A DNA stretch of 64,000 nucleotides from an uncultured Prevotella sp. (GTDB lineage Bacteria; Bacteroidota; Bacteroidia; Bacteroidales; Bacteroidaceae). The translations under genes were made by a program, and so were the position numbers. The notes beneath the pieces were generated by a model that was given only the letters and a program-made list of their open reading frames with translations, had not been told where the DNA came from and did no database searches. Every line of letters starts with the position of its first letter. Within the stretch, counting starts at the first letter, position 1. The stretch is taken from positions 1 through 64,000 of the forward strand of contig CAMNII010000007.1 of assembly GCA_946540435.1 (NCBI GenBank), written 5' to 3'. This document shows positions 22,253 through 32,915 of the stretch, one piece after another.

Positions 22253-23607
22253 GAAAGGTCTTTGCCTATATCCTTCCTGAAATATTTATCTGTGAACGTT
22301 ATCTCGCGTGCTACAGCAAAGCTGCGCTCCAAGGCTTGCTCCTTGTCTGCACCATATGACGACACGGCAATGACACGCCCACCATTGGTTACGAGCTGGC
22401 CGCCACTGGCGGCTGTCCCGGCATGGAAGATGCAGGTGTCGGCTCCGACGCCATCGGGAATGGTGATGGGATAGCCCTTGCGGTAGGCTTCAGGATAGCC
22501 ACCAGAAACGAGCATGACGGTGACGGCAGCCCTGTCGTCGAAGACAACCTTCCGCAAGTCCAGATTTCCCATGGCGACGCCTTCGAAGAGGTCGACGATA
22601 TCACTCTTCAGCCTAAGCATGACGCTCTCTGTCTCGGGGTCGCCCATGCGACAGTTGTATTCGATTACGTAGGGATCACCATCAGGCGTATTCATCAGCC
22701 CAAAGAAGATAAAGCCTTTATAATCGATATTCTCGGCATAGAGGCCTTCTACGGTAGGACGGACGATGCGGTCTTCTACTTTCTTCATCCATTCTGCCGT
22801 GGCAAAGGGCACAGGCGAGACGCTTCCCATGCCACCTGTGTTCAGTCCCTTGTCGCCCTCGCCGATGCGTTTGTAGTCCTTGGCCTCGGGCAGCAGCTGG
22901 TAATGACGACCGTCGGTGACGACGAACACGCTGCACTCTATGCCTTGGAGGTACTCTTCGATGACGACCCGGCTGGAGGCTGTTCCAAACATTCCGCCAA
23001 GCATCTCGCGCAGTTCTCTCTTTGCCTCATCAAGGGTGTTGAGGATGAGGACACCCTTGCCGGCACAGAGTCCGTCGGCCTTGAGCACGTAGGGAGCTTG
23101 AAGTGTCTCAAGGAAGGCAAGACCCTCTACAAGGTGTTCGCCGTCGAAGGTTTCGTAGCGGGCGGTGGGAATATGATGGCGCATCATAAAAGCCTTGGCA
23201 AAGTCTTTCGACCCTTCCAGGCGCGCCCCGCTTGCAGAGGGTCCGATGACGGTGATGTGGCAGGTGCGCTCATCGGCTTTCAGCTCGTCGTAGATGCCTT
23301 TCACCAACGGATCTTCCGGTCCTACGACCACCATGTCGACGCTGTTGTCGCAACAGAACTGCTTGATGGCTTCAAAATCATCGCTTTTGATGCTTACATT
23401 CTCACCGCAGGCTGCTGTGCCAGGGTTTCCTGGAGCGATATAGAGTTTGCCGCATCGGGTACTTTGGGCAATCTTCCAGGCCAGGGCATTCTCGCGTCCT
23501 CCGCTGCCGAGGAGCAAGATGGTCAGTTCTTTTTTCAGTCCCACCGTCGGGAAATAAGCCGTCTTTACGTCAACGGGATCATTGGGGATGATAGCATTGA
23601 AACTCAT
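22249..23607 (-). CDS. purD: Phosphoribosylamine--glycine ligase
   Basis: [41 protein letters not shown]-terminal extension ~28 aa. Confidence 0.96.
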   Translation of the reverse strand: MSFNAIIPNDPVDVKTAYFPTVGLKKELTILLLGSGGRENALAWKIAQSTRCGKLYIAPGNPGTAACGENVSIKSDDFEAIKQFCCDNSVDMVVVGPEDPLVKGIYDELKADERTCHITVIGPSASGARLEGSKDFAKAFMMRHHIPTARYETFDGEHLVEGLAFLETLQAPYVLKADGLCAGKGVLILNTLDEAKRELREMLGGMFGTASSRVVIEEYLQGIECSVFVVTDGRHYQLLPEAKDYKRIGEGDKGLNTGGMGSVSPVPFATAEWMKKVEDRIVRPTVEGLYAENIDYKGFIFFGLMNTPDGDPYVIEYNCRMGDPETESVMLRLKSDIVDLFEGVAMGNLDLRKVVFDDRAAVTVMLVSGGYPEAYRKGYPITIPDGVGADTCIFHAGTAASGGQLVTNGGRVIAVSSYGADKEQALERSFAVAREITFTDKYFRKDIGKDLS

Positions 23608-23646
23608 ATCTTCTTGTGTTAGATGGGTTGTTTTTTATCAATATCA

Positions 23647-25911
23647 TTATTTCAGATAGTCGTCGAAATACTGCGAGATGCGCTCATGGAGGTGGTAGCT
23701 CTGCCGCCCTCGCATATTATGGGGTTCTCCCGGATAGACCATGAAGTCTGGCTGCGTGCCAGCTGCTATACATGCGGCGATGAACGAAAGGCAGTGCTGG
23801 GGCACCACGGTATCGTCGTTGTAACCTGTGATGATTTGCAGTTTTCCCTTGAGGTTCGGAGCCTGACGGATGAGTGACGTCTGCTCATAGCCTTCCGGAT
23901 TGTCGTAGGGCGTGTCCATATATCGCTCGCCATACATCACCTCGTACCATTTCCAGTCGATAACGGGTCCGCCGGCAACGCCTACTTTAAAGACGTCGTT
24001 ATGGTTGGTCATCAGCGAAATGGTCATGAAGCCTCCGAACGACCAGCCGTGGACGCCAATGCGTGTGGCGTCGACATAGGGTAGCGTCTTCAGGTATTCA
24101 ATGCCTTTCATCTGATCCTGCATCTCTACCTGGCCGAGCTGACGGAAGGTTGCCTGTTCGAAGTCGCGGCCACGATTTTCCGACCCGCGGTTGTCGATGA
24201 TAAACATCAGGTAGCCTTTTGTGGCCATATACGACTCCCATCCGCGACTCATATAGTGCCACGTGGCATCTACACAATGAGCATGCGGGCCACCATAGAC
24301 GTAGACAATAACGGGATATTGTTTGGAAGGATTGAAGCCGACGGGCTTCACCATGCGGTAGAAAAGGTCGGTGGTGCCGTCGGCGGCTTTCAGCGTTCCA
24401 CACTCAAAGGCGGGTTGCTGATAGCCCTCCCATGGGTCGCCAGCCTTGAAGAGCACACCTTCGCCATCTCGCCCTGTGGGCAGGGTGGCAGAGGGTCGCC
24501 TGCCCTTTCCTTTTGTGGGGGTTGTGGACAGCACGCCGATAACTCGCGGTACGTCGGGTTCTGAGAAGTTGTCAACGAGATAGCGTCCTGTTCCCGACAG
24601 CGTGGCATGATGATATCCGCGACCATTGTCGAGACGTGTGCGACGCCCTGTCTTCACATCAACGGCATAGAGGTTGCGCTGTATGGGCGATGCCTCGTTT
24701 GATGCGATGATGACCGTTTTGTCGGCCTCGTTGAAGCCCACGAGCTCCATCACGACGAAGTTGCCACTGGTGAGTTGCTTGTCAAGTGTTCCATCGACAT
24801 TATAGACATACAGGTGGTTGTATCCGTCACGCTGACTCTGAAGGATAAACTTGCCGGAATCCCATGGCAGGAAGGTTATGGGATGGAGGGGCTCCACGTA
24901 TTTGTCGCTGACCTCGCGGCAGAGCTCTGCCAGACGCTCGCCCGTCTGTGCATCGTAGCTGACGAGGCGGCAGTCATTCTGGTCGCGGTTGATTTCGAAC
25001 ATATAGATGGTCTTCGAGTCGGGACTCCACTGTATGTTGGTGAAGTAGACAGGAAGGTTGTCGGCCTCATGGCTGCCCACTGCTGCCACATCGGCTGAGA
25101 CGGGCGTCTTCAGCCATACAGTCTTGCCCGACAGCATGTCGTAGACGCCGACCGTAACCGTATGCGACTGTTCGCCAGCCATGGGATATTTGTCTGGCGC
25201 ATAGGCGGCCTCTCGCTGGAAGATGTCGACCTGGGGATAGTCGGTCACTGCCGACTGGTCCATACGATAAAAGGCCAGCCGTTGGCCGTCGGGACTCCAG
25301 AAGGTTCCTTTGCTGATGCCGAACTCATTGCGATGGACACTCTGGCCGTAGACCAGGTTACGGGAGCCGTCGTGCGAGAGTTGCGTCTCCTTACCGTCGC
25401 GGTCGAGGACATAGAGGTTATTGCCGCGCACGAAGGCGACGGCCCTGGAGGCTGCCGACCAGTCGGCATGCTCCTGACGGTCGGCCTGCTGTCGCCAGAC
25501 GATGATCTTCGACTCCCAGCTGACGAGCAGCCGCTCCTTGCCATTGGAGAGCAACATGAGTTTCTGGTCGGGATAAGGGAACCTGACATTCAGCAGGTGG
25601 CGAACCTTCATATCGGGACTGGTGCCAGCCCATCGCTCAACGAGGTTCAACTGCAGGAATGGCGACTCACGGCCTGTCAGGGGGTCGACGAGGAAGCACT
25701 CCTCCACATCCGTTCTCACGAGTTGGTCGCCCCACCAGGTATAGTACCTGTTCTGCGGAACCATGTTCCAATAGTTCCTGCCGCCATAGTTCAGGTCTTC
25801 CAGAGTGAGCAGGCCATCCTCGGGAACTGTCTTCTCTATCATAGCGATCTGTGCTCGGACTGTTGCTGTTGCCGTCAGGACGATGACAAGCAGCCATTGC
25901 TTAATCTTCAT
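23647..25911 (-). CDS. S9 family (DPP IV-like) peptidase
   Basis: Signal peptide MKIKQWLLVIVLTATATVRAQ; beta-propeller; GVHGWSFGGFMT; start trimmed from 26157. Confidence 0.92.
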   Translation of the reverse strand: MKIKQWLLVIVLTATATVRAQIAMIEKTVPEDGLLTLEDLNYGGRNYWNMVPQNRYYTWWGDQLVRTDVEECFLVDPLTGRESPFLQLNLVERWAGTSPDMKVRHLLNVRFPYPDQKLMLLSNGKERLLVSWESKIIVWRQQADRQEHADWSAASRAVAFVRGNNLYVLDRDGKETQLSHDGSRNLVYGQSVHRNEFGISKGTFWSPDGQRLAFYRMDQSAVTDYPQVDIFQREAAYAPDKYPMAGEQSHTVTVGVYDMLSGKTVWLKTPVSADVAAVGSHEADNLPVYFTNIQWSPDSKTIYMFEINRDQNDCRLVSYDAQTGERLAELCREVSDKYVEPLHPITFLPWDSGKFILQSQRDGYNHLYVYNVDGTLDKQLTSGNFVVMELVGFNEADKTVIIASNEASPIQRNLYAVDVKTGRRTRLDNGRGYHHATLSGTGRYLVDNFSEPDVPRVIGVLSTTPTKGKGRRPSATLPTGRDGEGVLFKAGDPWEGYQQPAFECGTLKAADGTTDLFYRMVKPVGFNPSKQYPVIVYVYGGPHAHCVDATWHYMSRGWESYMATKGYLMFIIDNRGSENRGRDFEQATFRQLGQVEMQDQMKGIEYLKTLPYVDATRIGVHGWSFGGFMTISLMTNHNDVFKVGVAGGPVIDWKWYEVMYGERYMDTPYDNPEGYEQTSLIRQAPNLKGKLQIITGYNDDTVVPQHCLSFIAACIAAGTQPDFMVYPGEPHNMRGRQSYHLHERISQYFDDYLK

Positions 25912-27412
25912 TGTCAAATCTCCTCTCACGTTTATCGTTGTTTCTCTTGCCGCGCTGTCCTCTGTCAGCGCCCTTGCCATAGCGCTCAGGACGGCCACCT
26001 GTCCTGCGGTCATTGCCGCCCTTTCCTCCAGACCTGTCGAAGCGGGTCTCTCGGGAAGTCTGCAGACGACGGTTCTCACGCTCCTCGCTGCGCATCTCTC
26101 CTTTATAGTTTTTCTCGAAGGAATGGAATTTGAACGAGCGGATATCGCCCTCCTCATTTTCTTCTTCTTCGCGGAACCGTTTCTTGAACTCGCGCTCTTT
26201 CTTGAAGCGATGCTTTTCGGCCATTGCCTTCTTCTCCTCCTCTGTCTTCACAACACCGCCCTCTTCACGGAAAGCCTTCATTTTCCCTTCAAACATGGAA
26301 TACTTGCGAAACTCGCATTCCAGAGATCCGTTGTAGACAGGAATCTTGATGGAGGGTTTCAGGCCTATCTGGTCAAAGCACTCCTCGCGGTAAGAGAGTA
26401 TCCATGCGTCATTTCCTCCGAAGGCATGTTTCAGTCGTTCGCCGATCATCTTGTATGTGCCCAGCAGGTTGGGCGTCGAGATGCGCTCTCCATACGGCGG
26501 GTTGGTGACGATGATGGAAGGCTCCTCAGGTTTTTGGAAGTCCTTGAAGTCCTGCGGATCTATGGTGATATTTTGGGTAAGCCCTGCTGCACGAACATTC
26601 AGACGCGCCGTGTTGATGGCTTTCATGTCGATGTCGTATCCGTAGATATGATGGGTGAATTCGCGCTCTTTCGAGTCGTCGTTATAGATTTCCTCGAAGA
26701 GGTCGGCGTCAAAGTCAGTCCATTTCTCGAAGGCGAACTCCTTGCGGAAGATGCCTGGTGCAATGTTTCTGGCTATCAGTGCGGCTTCGATAGGCAGCGT
26801 TCCTGATCCGCACATCGGGTCGATGAAGTCGCACTCTCCTTTCCAGCCTGTCATGAGAATCATTCCTGCTGCGAGCACCTCGTTCAGCGGTGCCTCTACC
26901 GACTCCTGGCGATAGCCACGTCGATGCAGGCTCTCTCCCGACGAGTCGAGTGAGAGTGTGGCATTATCCTCTGCGATATGGATGTTCAGGCGGATATCAG
27001 GATTGGTCACCGAGATATTCGGTCTGTCGCCAGTGGTCTCACGAAACTGGTCGACGATGGCATCTTTCACCTTGTAGGTCACGAAGCGTGAGTTTCGGAA
27101 CTCCTCAGAATAGACCACGGAGTCTACAGAGAATGTCTTTCCCTTTTCTATATATTTGCTCCAGTCGATTTTCTTTACTTCGTCGTACATATCCTCTGCC
27201 GAGCGGGCTTTGAAATGGGCTATGGGTTTGAGGATTCGGATGGCAGTATGCAGCTGGAAGTTGGCACGGTACATCATTTCCTTGTCGCCTGTAAACGACA
27301 CCATGCGGCGTCCCGTCTGCACATTGTTTGCCCCCATCTCGATGAGTTCCTGGGCCAGCACATTCTCCAGCCCCATAAAAGTCTTGGCTATCAGTTCAAA
27401 TTCCTGTTCCAT
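25901..27412 (-). CDS. THUMP-domain class I SAM-dependent RNA methyltransferase (RlmL-like)
   Basis: DPMCGSGTLPIEAALIARNIAPG; TNPPYGERI; basic RG-rich C-terminus. Confidence 0.9.
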   Translation of the reverse strand: MEQEFELIAKTFMGLENVLAQELIEMGANNVQTGRRMVSFTGDKEMMYRANFQLHTAIRILKPIAHFKARSAEDMYDEVKKIDWSKYIEKGKTFSVDSVVYSEEFRNSRFVTYKVKDAIVDQFRETTGDRPNISVTNPDIRLNIHIAEDNATLSLDSSGESLHRRGYRQESVEAPLNEVLAAGMILMTGWKGECDFIDPMCGSGTLPIEAALIARNIAPGIFRKEFAFEKWTDFDADLFEEIYNDDSKEREFTHHIYGYDIDMKAINTARLNVRAAGLTQNITIDPQDFKDFQKPEEPSIIVTNPPYGERISTPNLLGTYKMIGERLKHAFGGNDAWILSYREECFDQIGLKPSIKIPVYNGSLECEFRKYSMFEGKMKAFREEGGVVKTEEEKKAMAEKHRFKKEREFKKRFREEEENEEGDIRSFKFHSFEKNYKGEMRSEERENRRLQTSRETRFDRSGGKGGNDRRTGGRPERYGKGADRGQRGKRNNDKRERRFDNED

Positions 27413-28337
27413 CGTTATATTCTAAATCTATGTTTTCTTGTTTGTCGCGCTTGAATTTCTTGGTATTCGGACGCATATCCTGAGTCACCCACACATTCGC
27501 TCCCACCACACAGCCTTCGCCGATAGTAATACGGCCAAGGATGGTTGCATTGGCATACACCACCACATGATCCTCGAGAATAGGATGACGGGGTATGCCC
27601 TTGATGGGGTTGCCGTCAGCGTTCACTGGGAAGTTGCGGGCGCCGAGCGTCACACCTTGGTAGAGTTTTACATGGTTTCCGATGATGCATGTGGCACCGA
27701 TGACGACACCCGTGCCATGATCGATTGTAAAGTATTCACCAATGCGGGCACGAGGATGGATATCGATACCTGTCTCGGAATGGGCCTGCTCGGTCATCAT
27801 CCGAGGGATAAGGGGAACCTCCAACTCATAGAGCTCATGGGCCAGCCGATAGTTCACCAACGCTTTCACTACAGGGTAGCAGGCAACGACTTCCTCACGG
27901 CTCTTGGCTGCAGGGTCGCCATTATAGGCGGCTTCCACATCGGTAGCCAACACCCGGCGTATCTCGGGCAGCTTGGCAATCACGGACAAGGCGATCTGCT
28001 CGGCCTTGCACCGTTTCTCGTTGCGCTGCTCAAAGGTTTCCTCCTCCTCGCTGCAGGCAAAGCACAAGCCTGCCCATACCTGCTCAGAGAGTAGGCGGTG
28101 CAGCCGTTCCACGTTGACACCGATATGATAGTGAAGAGTCTGATGATTTACTGTTGACTTGCCGTAGAAGCCAGGAAAGAGAATTGCCCTCGCCAAGTCA
28201 ATTATTTCTGCAAGCGCCTTACCAGAGGGGAGCGGATTGCCGTCGCGATGCTGATGCATGAGTCCATGAAGGCTTTCGCTGCTCGAAAGTTCCTGCACGG
28301 TGTCTGTCAGCACGCGGCTCAGATGTTGGGTGTTCAT
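27396..28337 (-). CDS. cysE: Serine O-acetyltransferase
   Basis: GIDIHPRARIGEYFTIDHGTGVVIGATCIIGNHVKLYQGVTLGA hexapeptide repeats. Confidence 0.93.
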   Translation of the reverse strand: MNTQHLSRVLTDTVQELSSSESLHGLMHQHRDGNPLPSGKALAEIIDLARAILFPGFYGKSTVNHQTLHYHIGVNVERLHRLLSEQVWAGLCFACSEEEETFEQRNEKRCKAEQIALSVIAKLPEIRRVLATDVEAAYNGDPAAKSREEVVACYPVVKALVNYRLAHELYELEVPLIPRMMTEQAHSETGIDIHPRARIGEYFTIDHGTGVVIGATCIIGNHVKLYQGVTLGARNFPVNADGNPIKGIPRHPILEDHVVVYANATILGRITIGEGCVVGANVWVTQDMRPNTKKFKRDKQENIDLEYNDGTGI

Positions 28338-28372
28338 CTTCTATAAAATGGATGTATCAGTAAAATCAAGTG

Positions 28373-28380
28373 CAAAGGTA
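28373..28380 (-). promoter_or_regulatory. -7 element TACCTTTG of cysE
   Basis: caaaggta on + strand. Confidence 0.5.
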
Positions 28381-28456
28381 CGAAAATAAAATGGGAAATG
28401 AGAAATGAGGAATGAGAATTTTAGAAAAAAGTATGCTTTTATGCCATTTCCGTGGC

Positions 28457-29581
28457 CTAAAGACCAAAGTGGAGGGATTCACAAGGTCTTGACACCAATG
28501 CCACATGTCCCATTGTACGCCGCAGGTTCAACTCTACACAGGGATGCAACTGATAAAGGTGCTGGGTCTCACAACCGCCATCAACGACCATCATGTCGAC
28601 ACCAAACGGACCCTTGTAGAAGGGAAGGATTTCCTTTTCTGCCAGGTATTCGATGGCCATACGGACGGTTTGCAGCAGAGAGGCTGGAAGATAACTGGTG
28701 AGGACTTCCATCTTTGCCTCCTCCGATGCCACCCTGTTGCCTGTGTAGGCTCCATGGCGCGTGTCGAAGAGGGAAAGCCCACAATAACGTCCATGCTGAA
28801 ACTCCATGGCGAAATCCATTACCCGCGGATAGAGGGGCTCAAGCATGACACTCCCCTGCTGCGCAATGACTCGCCGCGCCCATGCCTGCTGACGCTGCCA
28901 GTCGGCTGGGGTTTGCAGAAAGCGTACGCCGCGTCCTGTTGAGCTCCATGGAGACTTGGCCACAAAGGCGCTGGCTTTTGGAAAGCGCTTCTTCATTTGC
29001 TCTATCGTAAAGGCGTCAGGTGATGACAACTCTGTTGCCTCGCCTACCAAGAGCGAAGAAGAAGGACACCGACCCGTTTCCTCTGCAGCAGAGGAGACAG
29101 CCGTCGACAACCACGAAGCATCCGTAAGGAAAGGGAGGAAGCGTGTCGCGGCAAACCTGCGATGGCTCATCAGCCGAATAGTTTGCAGCCACTCGTCGGA
29201 AGGAGCAAGATGTGACAGATGGACACGCTTCAACAGACCTGCCACGGCTCTGTCCCACCCCCAGGGTTCCACACGGTCAATCCTTCGTCTCTGTTCCACG
29301 TCTGCGGCCAAAGCCTTTGCCGTCAGGAAGAATACATCATTGCGAGGGAAAGAAACGCCATCTCTGACATCGAAAAGACCCCCGTCATCGACAAAAGCAG
29401 CATCGTCAACAAGTACCACATCGCCTGGCTGAGCCCACAACGCCGGCAGGCCTCCCAGTCGCCGTTGCAAGTCGCGGGCAGCCTTGGGCGGTGTGAAGTT
29501 CTCGAGATTTGCTGCCAAGGCAATGTCGTGGCCGGGATTGAAGATATGTAGCGTGGCACTCATGAGAAGAACGGCGTTCAA
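28457..29581 (-). CDS. ATP-grasp-like protein of unknown function
   Basis: AFVAKSPWSSTGRGVRFL, GSVMLEPLYPRVMDFAMEF, GPFGVDMMVV...LHPCVELNLRRTMGH resemble ATP-grasp ATP- and metal-binding motifs. Confidence 0.6.
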   Translation of the reverse strand: MNAVLLMSATLHIFNPGHDIALAANLENFTPPKAARDLQRRLGGLPALWAQPGDVVLVDDAAFVDDGGLFDVRDGVSFPRNDVFFLTAKALAADVEQRRRIDRVEPWGWDRAVAGLLKRVHLSHLAPSDEWLQTIRLMSHRRFAATRFLPFLTDASWLSTAVSSAAEETGRCPSSSLLVGEATELSSPDAFTIEQMKKRFPKASAFVAKSPWSSTGRGVRFLQTPADWQRQQAWARRVIAQQGSVMLEPLYPRVMDFAMEFQHGRYCGLSLFDTRHGAYTGNRVASEEAKMEVLTSYLPASLLQTVRMAIEYLAEKEILPFYKGPFGVDMMVVDGGCETQHLYQLHPCVELNLRRTMGHVALVSRPCESLHFGL

Positions 29582-29588
29582 GGTATTG

Positions 29589-31466
29589 CTAAGCCCATTT
29601 CAGTCGGAGGCTGTTCATGACCACGCTCACTGAGCTCATGGCCATCAGTGCGCTGGCCCACATGGGCGATATCTGGAAATGACAGACGGGATAGAGCACA
29701 CCGGCTGCCAAGGGGATGCAGACGATATTATATACGAAGGCCCAGAACAGGTTCTGACGAACCATACGCACCGTCTTGCGGGAGAGGTCGACAGCGTCGG
29801 AGAGACGGCGCAGGTCGGTGCCGACAAGCGTCACCTGTGCCACCTCCATGGCGACATCCGTCCCCATTCCCATCGCGATGCTCACATCGGCAGTAGCGAG
29901 GGCCTGTGCATCGTTCACGCCATCGCCGACCATCGCCACGCAATGGCCTGAGGACTGCAGGTGGCGCACCAGATCCTCCTTATCCTGAGGCTTTACCTGG
30001 CTGCGGTAGCTGTCGACGCCAGCCTCATGAGCAACAGTTGCCACTGCTTCGGCACTGTCGCCGCTCATCAGATGCAGGGAAATACCTTGACGCTGCAGCA
30101 TCTCAACAGCTTCGCGGGCATGAGGTTTGAGCTGTTCATGGGCAGCCTGCGCACCAGCTGTCAAGGCTGAGGGCATGGTGAGGGTGCCGGTCTTGTCGAT
30201 AACGATGGCATCGACTTTTCGCATCAGCTCCAGAGCAGTAGCATCCTTCACGAGAATGTTTTTCTCTGCCGCCTTACCGATTCCCACCATCATCGCCATC
30301 GGCGTTGCCAACCCCATTGCACAGGGACAAGCAATGATGAGGACAGAAACTGCAGAGAGTATGGCATGCGGCAGCTGGCTGATGCCCCCGATTGCCACCC
30401 ATAGCAAAGCTGTGAGCACGGCAACCGCAGCCACGGCAGGAACGAAGAAAAGAGCTATACGGTCAACGATATGCTCAACAGGTGCCTTGGAACGCTGCGC
30501 CTGTTCTACCATCGCAATCATGTTGGCCAGCAGTGTGTCGCTTCCCACCTGTTCGGCACGGAAACGCAGAACGCCCTTACTCACGAGCGTTCCGGCGAGC
30601 ACCCTGTCGCCTACCCCATGGCTGACGCCTGCCGACTCTCCCGTTATCATGCTCTCATCAATGAGCGTGTCTCCGCTGAGAACAGTACCGTCAACAGGTA
30701 TCTTTCCTCCCTGACGGACTTCAATCACATCGCCACGCTGCAATGCCGCAAGGGGCGTCTCAACCAATTCGTCACCATCCACGCGAAGAGCCTTCTTCGG
30801 AGCCAGTTCCATCAGCGAGCGAATGGCAGAGGCAGTCCCTTTCTTGGCTCGTTCCTCAAGTACCTTTCCTGTCAACACAAATGAGATGATCATCACAGCG
30901 GCATCAAAATAGGTGTGCCACTCCATGCCACGCGAGGTCCATACGGCGTCGCCGAAAAAGGTATTGAACGTGCTGAAGAGGAATGCCGTGGCAGTGGACA
31001 GGGTTACGAGCGTGTCCATATTGGCAGAGCCATGACACACCTGTCGCCAGGCAGAGATATAGAACTGCCTGCCACACAACAGTATGTTTGCAAGGGCAAG
31101 CAGGAGCATGGTCTGGTTGCGGTCGGCCCCGCAGTCTATCCACCCCATCGACAAGGCCATCGTCAGTAAGGCGAAGCCCCATGAGAGGAACATGCGGCCG
31201 ACAAGAGTGCGAAAAGCGCGTCGCTCTTCGGCTTCTATGTCGCGATCTGTTTCTATCACGAGATCATAGCCGATGTTTCCTACGGCTTCTTTCATCTGGT
31301 CGAGGGTGATGATGTCGGGATCATAAGTGACGGTGGCTGTCCGCGTAGACAGGCTGACAGAAGCATCGGCAATACCGCCGAGCCCGCGCAGGCACCGTTC
31401 CACATTGGCTGAGCAGGCAGCGCAGCCCATCCCCAGCACGGCTATTGACTGAGTCTTTTTTTCCAT
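29589..31466 (-). CDS. copA: Copper-translocating P-type ATPase
   Basis: HMA domain GMGCAACSANVE; CPCAMGLATP; DKTGTLT; start trimmed to MEKKTQS. Confidence 0.95.
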   Translation of the reverse strand: MEKKTQSIAVLGMGCAACSANVERCLRGLGGIADASVSLSTRTATVTYDPDIITLDQMKEAVGNIGYDLVIETDRDIEAEERRAFRTLVGRMFLSWGFALLTMALSMGWIDCGADRNQTMLLLALANILLCGRQFYISAWRQVCHGSANMDTLVTLSTATAFLFSTFNTFFGDAVWTSRGMEWHTYFDAAVMIISFVLTGKVLEERAKKGTASAIRSLMELAPKKALRVDGDELVETPLAALQRGDVIEVRQGGKIPVDGTVLSGDTLIDESMITGESAGVSHGVGDRVLAGTLVSKGVLRFRAEQVGSDTLLANMIAMVEQAQRSKAPVEHIVDRIALFFVPAVAAVAVLTALLWVAIGGISQLPHAILSAVSVLIIACPCAMGLATPMAMMVGIGKAAEKNILVKDATALELMRKVDAIVIDKTGTLTMPSALTAGAQAAHEQLKPHAREAVEMLQRQGISLHLMSGDSAEAVATVAHEAGVDSYRSQVKPQDKEDLVRHLQSSGHCVAMVGDGVNDAQALATADVSIAMGMGTDVAMEVAQVTLVGTDLRRLSDAVDLSRKTVRMVRQNLFWAFVYNIVCIPLAAGVLYPVCHFQISPMWASALMAMSSVSVVMNSLRLKWA

Positions 31467-31471
31467 GGATA

Positions 31472-31951
31472 TCAATGCAGATGTCGATATATATATAATA
31501 TGTACCTGCGAAGGAAGAGTGTGTGCATCCAGAAAAAGGAGTAGCAGCGCCAGCGCCAGCCATCGGTGCGGTCGAGCCTGCTGCTGCCCTTCCGATAGAA
31601 GCCGACCACGGCACCACAGATGTCGCTCTGCAGACAATGCTCATAGCTGCGGCGCGGATTGCCGTCGCCCAAGAGCGTCACCTGATTGCCTTCTATGCGA
31701 TAGATGCGATGGAGCACGAAGAAGCCCTCGGAGATTTCCGCGAGTACAGGGTCGCCGACTTTCGGATTAGAGGGACGTATGAGCACGGCCTTGTCGCGAC
31801 CGTCTTCAAGGAACGGACGCATGCTGACGCCACGAAGGTTGATGGTGACCGTATGGCCTTCGTTCAGAAGTTTCACCACTTCGGGAAGAAACTGGGCATT
31901 CTGAAACTGCACCTCGCGGGTTTCTGGCTGCAAGCTATGTTGTTGTGGCAT
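31472..31951 (-). CDS. S24/S26 signal-peptidase-like protein
   Basis: GVSMRPFLEDGRDKAVL Ser motif; VGDPVLAEISEGFFVLHRIYRIEGNQVTLLGDGN. Confidence 0.8.
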   Translation of the reverse strand: MPQQHSLQPETREVQFQNAQFLPEVVKLLNEGHTVTINLRGVSMRPFLEDGRDKAVLIRPSNPKVGDPVLAEISEGFFVLHRIYRIEGNQVTLLGDGNPRRSYEHCLQSDICGAVVGFYRKGSSRLDRTDGWRWRCYSFFWMHTLFLRRYILYIYRHLH

Positions 31952-31973
31952 ACGATGGCTGTACGTTGTGTTT

Positions 31974-32915
31974 CTACTGTTTGCGGGCTATGGTGTCGTG
32001 ACATACGATGGCGGCGTCACGGTCGGGCAGGCAGTGGAGGACATAGATCGGTATTCTCTCGATCAGATGGCTCACGGTCTGGCATACGCTTTCAAAGACT
32101 GCCGTATCCCACTTCATCGTCGAGCAGGCTGGCAGCAATGCTGCAAACGCATCGATGGGTTGGAATCGTTCCACGCGGTTTTCCTTTGCCCTTTCGATAA
32201 GGGTGAGGGCCCCCAAGGGTGCAACGATATTACGGTAGCAAGGGGTCTTGCCGCTCCATGGGCTTCCGAAAATATAGGCTTTCCCGTCGTCGAGGATACG
32301 TACTATAGGATTGTCGTCATTCATCAAGTCGCAGTCGGGAATATGGTTCAACCATAAATTCACATGAGTCGACTTTCCCGTCCCGCTCTTGGCTGTGAAA
32401 GCATAGCCATGTCCTTCGTGGCGTACGAGTGAGGCATGGATCAGGAGTGTCTGCCGTCGGCTTGCCGCAAAGGCGTAGGCCAACATGAGTGCATTGTTGA
32501 GTCCGAAGGTGCGCATGCGGAAGTCCCCGTTGAGAGCGCAGCGGCAGTCGGCAAAGGTGCTGTCGGTGATGAGCAGGCTGCAGTCGTTGCCGCGGATGTC
32601 GCGGATGATATACTGATAGCCTCCGTCGGGCAGGCGGTCTACGCGCGTGATGCCGTTGCCGGTGTCGAAATCGCGGATATGCTCACGCACGTCTTTCGGG
32701 ACTGGTCGCAGGGTATCGTCGACGGTCATCCTGAAGAGCATGGGCGCGTTTTCTGGAGATTCGACGCTTTCCGGCCATGCCGCTGACGGTAACCTCCCAC
32801 CTTGCAGAAGGAAAGTTCGGAACGACGGCAGCAGCGTCCAGAACGAGCTGTCATCGCCCCTGTAGGCTATCTCTACGCGATGACCGGCAATACAATACTG
32901 TTGCGACGTGCTCAT
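31974..32915 (-). CDS. HPr kinase-like / PEPCK-fold protein
   Basis: HASLVRHEGHGYAFTAKSGTGKSTHVNLWL P-loop; DLMNDDNPIVR; GSPWSGKTPCYRN. Confidence 0.82.
   Translation of the reverse strand: MSTSQQYCIAGHRVEIAYRGDDSSFWTLLPSFRTFLLQGGRLPSAAWPESVESPENAPMLFRMTVDDTLRPVPKDVREHIRDFDTGNGITRVDRLPDGGYQYIIRDIRGNDCSLLITDSTFADCRCALNGDFRMRTFGLNNALMLAYAFAASRRQTLLIHASLVRHEGHGYAFTAKSGTGKSTHVNLWLNHIPDCDLMNDDNPIVRILDDGKAYIFGSPWSGKTPCYRNIVAPLGALTLIERAKENRVERFQPIDAFAALLPACSTMKWDTAVFESVCQTVSHLIERIPIYVLHCLPDRDAAIVCHDTIARKQ

Noticed and set aside
22423-23622. 399-aa + strand ORF antisense to purD
   Set aside because: purD is clear on the minus strand; the overlap is a GC-codon-bias shadow ORF.
31321-31644. 107-aa minus-strand ORF between copA and the S26-like gene
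   Set aside because: It is an alternative frame across the copA start and the S26-like C-terminus, both of which are well supported.
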